Source: Deferribacterales bacterium (GTDB taxonomy: Bacteria > Chrysiogenota > Deferribacteres > Deferribacterales > JAISNW01). Taken from it: a DNA stretch of 38,608 bases. The stretch spans positions 1 through 38,608 of the forward strand of contig BNUJ01000001.1 in NCBI GenBank assembly GCA_025997275.1, read 5' to 3'. A model generated the notes under the pieces. That model was not told where the DNA came from. It saw nothing but the letters and a program-made list of their open reading frames with translations, and did not search any database. Within the stretch, counting starts at the first letter, position 1. Every line of letters begins with the position of its first letter. Position numbers and translations under genes: made by a program. Positions 1-6,687 of the stretch are shown one piece after another.

Positions 1-3000
1 CGTTGGTTTAGCCAGTCGCCCTCTTTGTTTGGGGTGATTTCCTGCCAAGCAATGTCCGCACTAGTAATATCATTTAGTTCCTTTAAGAGCTTTAATTTGT
101 CAGCTTTCTTTAGGTAATCGTCCATTTGCTTATAATGAATAGCACATCCTTTGCTTTCGCCCGCCTGTCCACCCCGCACCAGCACCACGATAGCAACACC
201 CGCCATTATATCAAAAACATTCTCCCCTTCCCGCTTTGCTGTGTCACCTGACTTGCCCCGAATACCACCGCGCAGGTTAAAGATATATATGGCGTTAAAG
301 TCTTCTGTTAGGCACTTACGAAAGCCGTCCATAGATGTGCCGTCTATCCAGCCACTATTAGTGATAAAGGCAATAACGCCACCACCAGAGCCATTAGTCA
401 CAAGCCTATCAGTAGCCCAGCGAAAGGCTTTTATATAACTATCAGATAGTTTGTTTTTATTACTAGCCGTGCCACTTTTTGCATAAGTTTCTGTTATACG
501 TGAGTCCAGTTTAGGGTATTTTTGATTTTTAGTGTCATCATTCGCACTTTTCTGTCCTACTGAGTAGGGTGGGTTGCCGATAATTACATTTATAGGGGCT
601 TTCTGTTGCTTTGTTATGCGTTCAGAGTTCTCCTCGTTCGTTTCGTGCTTTTCATAAGTTTCCCCCATTTGGAATGTATCTGTCCAGCAGATTCCCTCAA
701 AGGGGATATAGCGCATACCCGCATAACCTGCATAGCCTGCATTGTTATCAGCACTTCTGTCGTCACTGCCAGCCCCCCACATAGTAGCGTGAAAGGCATT
801 TTCTATATTGATTGTTGCTATGTAGTAAGCCAGTAGCACAAGTTCATTAGCATGCAACTCCTGCTGATATTTGCGCTTTAGTGCGTCTTTGTCTATCAGC
901 CCTGTTTGTATCAGCCTAGCTATGAATGTGCCCGTGCCTGTGAACGGGTCTAAAATATGCACCTGTTCGTCTGACAACGTCCTGCCAAAATCCCGCTCTA
1001 AAACCTTTGCCACAGAGCTATTGATAAAATCCACCACCTCTACTGGTGTATAGACTATGCCTAGTTTGTCTTGTATTTTAGGCATAGCCACCTTAAAGAA
1101 CTTGTCATATAGTTCTATGATAACCTTTTGCCTATCCTCTGCACTCGTCAGCCCCGCCACACGTTGCTTGACTGATTCATAAAACCGAGTGAGCTTTATA
1201 TTATCCTCATTGTCTTTATTGACATCCGCACCCTCTAACCGCTCAATCATCTTTTGTAATGACTTAGATACAGGGTTATTCTTAACAAATGCATAGTCCT
1301 CAAACAACGCCTCAAACACTGGCTTGCTGATAAGGTGCTGTGCTAACATCTCCACCAAACCTGCCTCCGTTAAAGACGGATTTATAGCGGTGCGCATATT
1401 TTCTAAAAACTTCTCAAAAGCTGCCCTGTGCTGCCCCTGCCCCGCTAGCAACTCATTTATACGCACCTTGTAGTTATCCGCTATCTTGGCAACGTCCTTT
1501 GCCCAGTCTTCCCAGTAACGTTTATTGCCAACCTTTTCCACAATGCGGGCGGTTAGATAGTCGGCAAACTTCCACTTATCTGTCACCTCGTCAGGGTCAA
1601 GGGTCGTATCCACAAGGGTCGTATCCGTTCCACCTACCGTTATATGCCCATCACGTTTGCCTAATGATAGCATGTTGACGATAGAGTCAAATCTGTCATC
1701 GTGCGCCCGCAGTGCGTTCAGGACAGTCCACACCACACGGTATCGGTTAGAGTCTTCATTCAACGCATCCTCTGGTGTTGTATCAGAGGGGAACACTACG
1801 GGGATAATTATATAGCCATATTTCTTGCCCTCTGCTTTTCTCATTACCCTACCGACTGACTGCACCACCTCTATGGGGGAGTTTTTAGCCGATAAGAATA
1901 GCACTGCGTCAAGGCTAGGCACGTCCACCCCCTCTGACAGACAGCGGACGTTGCAAACAACACGGCATTCGTCATCTTGCTCTTCCCTGAGCCAGTCTAG
2001 TTCGGAGTCACGTTCGGATGCATTCATTCCCCCGTCTATGTGGGTTGCATGCACATTCACTAGCTCGTTGTTACCACGAATTTCTTTCTTAAAATACTCA
2101 TTTATCTTGTTAAATGAGTTCTGGATAGCCCTAGAAGTCTTTATATTCTGACAGAATGCCACAGCCTTACGCATAGGCTTGTTAAACTCATTAGAGTCAT
2201 CATCAGTCTGCTTGTCGTCAATAAGAATATTTGTTGTAATCTTTTTAGACAATGCGCGCACACAGCCCCCTAGCTTGTCTATATCGTCAGTTGCTATTGC
2301 GCCATCACTCCCCGCCACTAGTTCACTACGTAGAGTAGCTGGCAAGTCTTTCTCATTCACAGAAAACACTAGCACCTTGTAGTCAGACAATAGCCCATTA
2401 TCCACCGCCTCACCAAAACCTAGCCGATAGATTTCTTTCCCGAACAGCTTTTCATCGTCCATAGAATAGAGCACGAGGTTCTTTTCTTCTGCCTGTTTCT
2501 GCGCACCCTCTCCGTAAATGCGGGGCGTAGCAGTCATATATAGCCGTTTATGCCCTTTAATAATAGCGTTGTCATGCACCATTACAAATGCATGGCTATC
2601 GTCACCTTCCTGTTTATGCCCCGTTGTGCGGTGTGCCTCATCACAGATAATCAAATCAAAGGTTAAATCTGCTTGCTTTTGTGCCTCTGAAACAACCCCG
2701 ATAGAGTGATAGGTAGAGAACACAACAGTCATCTCTTTGCCGACTGCTTTTTTAGCCTCTTTTAGTTGTTTTGCTACACTAGCGGCATCGGTATTAGCGG
2801 GGTATGCTAAATCCTCTAGCTTAAAGCCCGTGTCTTCATCGCTAAACTTCTTTTTTGACACGGTAGCGTCAGAGCATACGCAGATTGCTTTGATAGCAAG
2901 CTCTGCATCAACTTTCCATTCACGTAGCGTCTGCCCCAATAGGGCTATAGACGGCACTAAAAACAGAACAAAGCCACCATTCGGCAGTTCCTTTTCTGCT

Positions 3001-3704
3001 ATCTTTAGCGATGTAAATGTTTTGCCCGTGCCACAAGCCATTATCAGCTTGCCTCTTTTGCCAGCACCAGTAGCATTAGCAATATTAGCAAAGTATTTGT
3101 GGGCGTTGTCAATAGCTGTCCGCTGGTGGGGGCGAGTCCCTTTTTTAGGAAGACGTGCTACAACGCCCGACTTCCCCTCTAATAAAACCTGCCAGTCCAC
3201 ATTGGCGTCTTGTAGCTCTCGCAGGCTTAGACGTATAAAAGCAGGCTGTTGCCCTGCTATGGCTTCATCCGCATGGGAAGAGAACTTATTAGTAGTGCTT
3301 ATCCAGAAGCGCTGAGCAAAACGAACCTTAACGCCATTGTCATCGGTGAACTCTTTACCCGAAGCGGATATAAAGCTATCAACAGCCGCTTTAGTTATTT
3401 CTGTCTTTTCATCATAGCATTTACACTGAATCGCCCAGTAATCACCATCAAATGTAAGTGCGACTAAATCTATACCCGTATCAACGTTGCTAATGCTACC
3501 CCTATAAGGGAACTCGTCCCATAGCCAAATATCCTTGAACATCCCCTCATAGACGCGGTAGGTTTTAAGAAACCCCTTTATTAAAAGCTCAAAACGAGTG
3601 CCCTTGTCTCGCTCTGATAAACTAATATCCCTAAAATGCACTAGCACGTTATCAAAACTATTGAACTTTTTATGTGCCGTGCTATTACTATGAATGCTAT
3701 TCAT
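1..3704 (-). CDS. Single-chain (type ISP/LlaBIII-like) restriction-modification enzyme, C-terminus beyond window
   Basis: The frame is open from an ATG at 3704 to the window edge (1234 codons), so the gene is partial, not broken. Domains in order: an Mrr-like nuclease (D79, then Q93-C-K95, the D..QxK pattern); a superfamily 2 helicase with Walker A ACGTGKTF (223-230), DEAH (355-358), a TATP motif and QSVGRVMR (from 615); a spacer region; and a gamma-type N6-adenine methyltransferase with DPFTGTGTF (from 919) and NPPY (1044-1047). Known single-chain enzymes with this order (LlaGI, LlaBIII) methylate one strand, translocate along DNA and cleave unmodified DNA; they end in a target-recognition domain, which would lie beyond position 1. 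An in-frame TAG at 3723-3725 rules out an upstream start in this frame. AGGTG lies just before the ATG. Architecture is confident; activity and target are unknown. Expression may be phase variable, as described for the upstream leader. Confidence 0.9.
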   Translation of the reverse strand, partial: MNSIHSNSTAHKKFNSFDNVLVHFRDISLSERDKGTRFELLIKGFLKTYRVYEGMFKDIWLWDEFPYRGSISNVDTGIDLVALTFDGDYWAIQCKCYDEKTEITKAAVDSFISASGKEFTDDNGVKVRFAQRFWISTTNKFSSHADEAIAGQQPAFIRLSLRELQDANVDWQVLLEGKSGVVARLPKKGTRPHQRTAIDNAHKYFANIANATGAGKRGKLIMACGTGKTFTSLKIAEKELPNGGFVLFLVPSIALLGQTLREWKVDAELAIKAICVCSDATVSKKKFSDEDTGFKLEDLAYPANTDAASVAKQLKEAKKAVGKEMTVVFSTYHSIGVVSEAQKQADLTFDLIICDEAHRTTGHKQEGDDSHAFVMVHDNAIIKGHKRLYMTATPRIYGEGAQKQAEEKNLVLYSMDDEKLFGKEIYRLGFGEAVDNGLLSDYKVLVFSVNEKDLPATLRSELVAGSDGAIATDDIDKLGGCVRALSKKITTNILIDDKQTDDDSNEFNKPMRKAVAFCQNIKTSRAIQNSFNKINEYFKKEIRGNNELVNVHATHIDGGMNASERDSELDWLREEQDDECRVVCNVRCLSEGVDVPSLDAVLFLSAKNSPIEVVQSVGRVMRKAEGKKYGYIIIPVVFPSDTTPEDALNEDSNRYRVVWTVLNALRAHDDRFDSIVNMLSLGKRDGHITVGGTDTTLVDTTLDPDEVTDKWKFADYLTARIVEKVGNKRYWEDWAKDVAKIADNYKVRINELLAGQGQHRAAFEKFLENMRTAINPSLTEAGLVEMLAQHLISKPVFEALFEDYAFVKNNPVSKSLQKMIERLEGADVNKDNEDNIKLTRFYESVKQRVAGLTSAEDRQKVIIELYDKFFKVAMPKIQDKLGIVYTPVEVVDFINSSVAKVLERDFGRTLSDEQVHILDPFTGTGTFIARLIQTGLIDKDALKRKYQQELHANELVLLAYYIATINIENAFHATMWGAGSDDRSADNNAGYAGYAGMRYIPFEGICWTDTFQMGETYEKHETNEENSERITKQQKAPINVIIGNPPYSVGQKSANDDTKNQKYPKLDSRITETYAKSGTASNKNKLSDSYIKAFRWATDRLVTNGSGGGVIAFITNSGWIDGTSMDGFRKCLTEDFNAIYIFNLRGGIRGKSGDTAKREGENVFDIMAGVAIVVLVRGGQAGESKGCAIHYKQMDDYLKKADKLKLLKELNDITSADIAWQEITPNKEGDWLNQ

Positions 3705-3706
3705 AG
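3688..3706 (-). promoter_or_regulatory. Hairpin enclosing the restriction-modification start codon
   Basis: In the mRNA sense the sequence is CTATGAAT-AGC-ATTCATAG, a perfect 8-bp stem with a 3-nt loop. The ATG at 3704-3702 lies in the 5' arm, so start-codon access may be reduced unless a ribosome arriving from upstream opens the stem. The stem is seen directly; the regulatory role is inferred. Confidence 0.5.
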
Positions 3707-3713
3707 CGCACCT

Positions 3714-3746
3714 GCACTTGCGCTAGCACTGGCACTTGTGCTAGCG
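3714..3746. repeat. Overlapping direct and inverted repeats before the restriction-modification gene
   Basis: GCACTTGCGCTAGC (3714-3727) recurs as GCACTTGTGCTAGC (3732-3745) at an 18-bp period with one difference. CGCTAGCAC (3721-3729) and GTGCTAGCG (3738-3746) also form a perfect 9-bp inverted repeat around an 8-bp spacer. This could be a protein-binding operator or an RNA hairpin just ahead of the ribosome site. The repeats are real; the function is unknown. Confidence 0.55.
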
Positions 3747-3806
3747 AAATTAAATTGTTTAGATTGTGGGAGACTACTAGCCCATAAGAAACTGACTCGT
3801 GAGAGC

Positions 3807-3860
3807 CTAGACTGGCATAATTCTTGCTGTGTGTGTGTGTGTGTGTGTTAGTGACATCAC
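3807..3860 (-). CDS. Short leader ORF carrying the (CA)n tract, upstream of the restriction-modification gene
   Basis: AAGGAG (3874-3869) precedes a GTG at 3860 and an in-frame ATG at 3857. From the ATG the present frame reads MSLTHTHTHTARIMPV and stops at a TAG (3809-3807), about 100 nt before the enzyme's start. Gaining one CA unit moves translation into a frame that stays open and ends in a TGA overlapping the enzyme's ATG (ATGA). Losing one unit gives a third frame, also open, ending in a TAG at 3699-3697, inside the start-codon hairpin. The ORF is homologous by position to the start of the sulfatase gene at 26829. It is probably a regulatory leader rather than a functional peptide. Confidence 0.55.
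   Translation of the reverse strand: MMSLTHTHTHTARIMPV
3828..3848 (-). repeat. Dinucleotide tract (AC)10A in the leader ORF
   Basis: This is 21 nt of perfect alternating AC on the minus strand (TG on the plus strand). Such tracts gain or lose units by slipped-strand mispairing. The flanks, GTCACTA before and ACAGCAAGAA after, match those of the tract at 26845-26869. Confidence 0.9.
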
Positions 3861-3892
3861 GTCAAATACTCCTTAAATATTATTAGTTGGGC

Positions 3893-3922
3893 ATTGTGCA
3901 ATAAAAATTAAGAGGGTGTCAA
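3893..3922 (-). promoter_or_regulatory. Promoter of the leader and restriction-modification gene
   Basis: TTGACA (3922-3917), an 18-nt spacer, then CACAAT (3898-3893). Spacing to the ribosome site and repeat matches exactly the promoter at 26769-26798 (TTGACA, 18 nt, TACAAT, then GCCC in both, then 15 nt to AGGAG). Confidence 0.65.
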
Positions 3923-4153
3923 GGGGAAAGTGGAAAATGTAATTGCACAAGTTAAGGAGTCTTCCCTCCACCTTGGCGGGGGAGGAAAAACTGTCTTTGC
4001 GAGCACACAGCATTTCTCTAGTCCAGTCAAGTATATAGTCCCCATTTTTCCACCTAATCTATTTACCAGTTGTAGTGCTGTAAATATTCTACACGCCCCT
4101 CCCCTTTTTTCTGGGGAGATTCTCTTTCAAGTTGAGCAAACAGGTGAACCCCC
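3923..4153. other. Non-coding stretch between divergent promoters
   Basis: No ORF with a convincing ribosome site or recognisable product was found here. It contains several C- or G-rich runs (for example around 3965-3985 and 4095-4120) that could form weak hairpins. Nothing more can be assigned. Confidence 0.5.
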
Positions 4154-4182
4154 TTGACTGTTCAATATAAAAGAAGTATAAG
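4154..4182 (+). promoter_or_regulatory. Promoter for the transglutaminase-like gene, possibly leaderless
   Basis: TTGACT (4154-4159), a 17-nt spacer, then TATAAG (4177-4182). The expected transcription start, about 7 nt after the -10 box, falls on the ATG at 4189. No good Shine-Dalgarno sequence precedes that ATG; only a weak AAGAAG at 4171-4176 is present. Confidence 0.55.
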
Positions 4183-4188
4183 ATATGT

Positions 4189-5322
4189 ATGAAAAATGTA
4201 TTGACATATTTACGCGGGTTAATAGGGCTATTAAGCCTACTTGCCACCCTATCACTGCTACTAGCTATCCCCTGTGGGCAGGTACTGGCACAGGAGCAGG
4301 AACAGTCCAACTATAGTTTCCCGCGCAATACCAGCCCTTACATCGCCTCACTCGTTAAGCCTAACTACAAGTACACATGGCAAGATTATGCCAAGATGTC
4401 CATCTGGGCATCGCAAACTGGCGGACGCACTATAAACGAACAAGAGATACTCGCCTACACTGCCACCATAGAAAATGCTGTGCATGAACTACTCCCCGCC
4501 CTGCCACAAAACGACCAGAAAACACAGGCAGAGTTCATACTGCGATACATACACAATAAATTCTTAAAAACTTACGAACCTAAACAAACACGCCTTGACG
4601 TGCTACTCGCCACAGGCACATACAACTGCGTATCGTCCGCTAACCTGTATATGCTGTTAACACAAGCCGCAGGCATTCAAACTGTTGGCGTCATCACAAA
4701 AGACCACGCATTTATCAGCGTCCTGGCTGGTGGACAGGCTATAGACGTGGAGACAACTAACCGATACGGATTTGACCCCGGCAGTAAAAAAGAGTTTAAG
4801 GACGAGTTTGGCTCTAGCACCGGTTTTGCCTACGTGCCACAAGGCAACTACCACGATAGGCGCGATATTAGCCCCCTAGAGCTTATATCTCTTATTATGT
4901 CCAACCGCCTTGCAGACGCTAATCAAGGTAGCCACGATGAGGTAATACCACTGGCTATTGACAGGGCAACCCTGCTAAAAGGGCGGGCAAACCCTATATC
5001 ATCACCACTATTTATAGATGCTGATAACGATGCCGCTGTCCGTGTGTATAACTATGGTGTATTTCTGCTAAACAGTGGCAGAGAACGGGCAGCTATCGCA
5101 TGGACAGAGCAAGCAACAAAACTATACCCCGACTACCCGCCATACAAAAAATTGCTTGATACCGCAAAACATAACATCGGCGTAGAATACCACAATAAAT
5201 TCGTCAAACTATACAACAGCAGGGATTTTCTCGCTGCAAAACAGGTAGTTCAAGAAGGACTTACCGAAGTGCCACAAGACGAACAGTTGCTGAAAGACAT
5301 AGAATTGTTACAGGACAAATAA
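4189..5322 (+). CDS. Secreted transglutaminase-like protein with C-terminal TPR-like region
   Basis: 377 residues. An N-terminal hydrophobic stretch (about 8-34, ending VLAQ) looks like a Sec signal peptide, so the protein is probably periplasmic or secreted. The central part has a transglutaminase-like triad pattern: C147 in TYNCVSSANLY, H173 in KDHAF and D186 in AIDVE. The C-terminal part (about 270-377) has helical repeats resembling TPRs, including an NSGRERAAIAWTEQATKLYPDYPPY-type stretch around 305-330. Proteins with this pairing often act as cysteine proteases or protein-processing factors in the envelope, but the substrate cannot be named. It stands alone between the divergent restriction-modification gene and the convergent M16 gene, with its own promoter and perhaps a leaderless mRNA. 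Confidence 0.75.
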   Translation: MKNVLTYLRGLIGLLSLLATLSLLLAIPCGQVLAQEQEQSNYSFPRNTSPYIASLVKPNYKYTWQDYAKMSIWASQTGGRTINEQEILAYTATIENAVHELLPALPQNDQKTQAEFILRYIHNKFLKTYEPKQTRLDVLLATGTYNCVSSANLYMLLTQAAGIQTVGVITKDHAFISVLAGGQAIDVETTNRYGFDPGSKKEFKDEFGSSTGFAYVPQGNYHDRRDISPLELISLIMSNRLADANQGSHDEVIPLAIDRATLLKGRANPISSPLFIDADNDAAVRVYNYGVFLLNSGRERAAIAWTEQATKLYPDYPPYKKLLDTAKHNIGVEYHNKFVKLYNSRDFLAAKQVVQEGLTEVPQDEQLLKDIELLQDK

Positions 5323-5377
5323 AGACAATTACATAACAGCTATTTTTTGCTCAGCCACTCCATACTTAGTTTTTTCC

Positions 5378-6661
5378 CTACTTTTTGCTTGGGCTTAATA
5401 TAAATATCGTGTGTTTTTCGCCAAATATGTTTTTGCCGACCCGCTTTATATCTGCTATCTTGGCAGCCCGCACAGCTTTAATATACGCATCGGAATAGTC
5501 AAACCCTAGCCCTAACGACTCATAGAATGCCGCAAACCATGCAGAGCGCGCATTTGCCTCCATATCCATAATACGCTCGCCAACTATATGGTTTTTCGCA
5601 GCCGCTAATTCACTTGCTTTCAATTTGTCTGCAAAGCCAGCATTCAACTGCTGCATAGTCTTAATCGCATCCTCAATATTCTCCACCTGCAAACCAATAT
5701 GCCCTATCATACGCGAATCAGCCAGCCGCGACGGATACATCATCCCAACCGAATATGCATAACCCTTGTTCTTGCGCAATGTAGAGAAATACGGCGAACT
5801 CATCCCCCCGCCCAACAAATCGCTGATAATTTTAGCATAGACGTAGTCCTCACTAGACGCTGACGGCGCAGTGTATGCCAAAAAAACCTTCGCCTGCTGG
5901 ATACGCGAATCGGTGCCCTCCCTGCGGGCAACCTCCACAATAGACGCATTGTCTAAACTAACATTACACTTAACACCAGCGGGAACTTGCTTAAATATAG
6001 CCTTCATCTCATTCAACTGCGCCACGCTATACCTGCCTGACACAGCTACCACCATATCAGCACCTGTTAGGATACCTTTTAAGTGCCGTTCTACATCTCC
6101 AAGTTTCAGTTTAGATACGCTCTTGGTTGTGGGGTGCAGTGCATACGGGTGGCTACCATAAGTCGTCTCCATAAATTTATCAAAGGCGACAGAGTTCGGG
6201 TCATCCTCCATAGCTTCAATAGCGCGCAATAACAAATCTTTCTCTTTATTAAACAGCTTGCTCGTAATCTCTGGCTCTAATAGTTGTTTCTTAAACTCGG
6301 GTAGCACAGACGACAGCGTATCGGTCGGCACTGATAGCAGTATTACATGGAAGTCGGGCAAACTGCTAGTTGCATCAATATGTCCGCCGATACCCTCTAA
6401 CAACTCTAATAGCTTGCCACCCTTAGCCCATACGTTCATCGCCAGTGCACCTATGCCACTGTTCGCCGCTGTCTCACGGAATATGCCGCCCTTTATAAAC
6501 ACCGCAATAGATGTAGTCGCAGTGTAGCTACGTTGAACACTGTAAAACCGCACGCCGTTAGTAAAGCCCTCGCCATGCTCCGCTACAACCGCCGATGCAG
6601 ATGCTCCCATAAAAGTCGCCCCCAATGTAAAAGACAAAACCAAGCAGATAAATGTCCGCAT
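5378..6661 (-). CDS. M16-family peptidase homologue lacking the zinc-binding motif
   Basis: 427 residues from the ATG at 6661; a TTG at 6670 is a possible earlier start. A signal peptide (about 1-25, ending ASASA) is followed by the M16 fold: an N-terminal half with GGIFRETAANSG (from 58) and a C-terminal half with LLGGGMSSPYFSTLRKNKG and a GYAYSVG motif. Active M16 enzymes carry HxxEH about where this protein reads GIGALAMNVW (69-78), so the metal ligands are absent. In two-subunit bacterial M16 systems one partner lacks the motif and helps bind substrate. No catalytic partner is in this window. It lies 26 nt downstream of the sulfatase-family gene and probably shares its transcript, so it could be affected by polarity when that gene shifts out of frame. 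Confidence 0.8.
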   Translation of the reverse strand: MRTFICLVLSFTLGATFMGASASAVVAEHGEGFTNGVRFYSVQRSYTATTSIAVFIKGGIFRETAANSGIGALAMNVWAKGGKLLELLEGIGGHIDATSSLPDFHVILLSVPTDTLSSVLPEFKKQLLEPEITSKLFNKEKDLLLRAIEAMEDDPNSVAFDKFMETTYGSHPYALHPTTKSVSKLKLGDVERHLKGILTGADMVVAVSGRYSVAQLNEMKAIFKQVPAGVKCNVSLDNASIVEVARREGTDSRIQQAKVFLAYTAPSASSEDYVYAKIISDLLGGGMSSPYFSTLRKNKGYAYSVGMMYPSRLADSRMIGHIGLQVENIEDAIKTMQQLNAGFADKLKASELAAAKNHIVGERIMDMEANARSAWFAAFYESLGLGFDYSDAYIKAVRAAKIADIKRVGKNIFGEKHTIFILSPSKK

Positions 6662-6687
6662 AATACCCAAAACTATAGATTAGCCAG

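Noticed and set aside
1..3704. Idea that the restriction-modification gene is a pseudogene
   Set aside because: Reading the minus strand from 3704 gives an uninterrupted frame with all motifs in order up to the window edge; it simply continues outside.
3930..4157. 75-codon ORF from a GTG in the divergent intergenic region
   Set aside because: No ribosome site, no recognisable protein character, and it overlaps C/G-rich runs and the promoter of the next gene.
5323..5377. T-rich gap between the convergent transglutaminase-like and M16 genes as a terminator
   Set aside because: T runs are present on the plus strand, but no stem of useful length precedes them.
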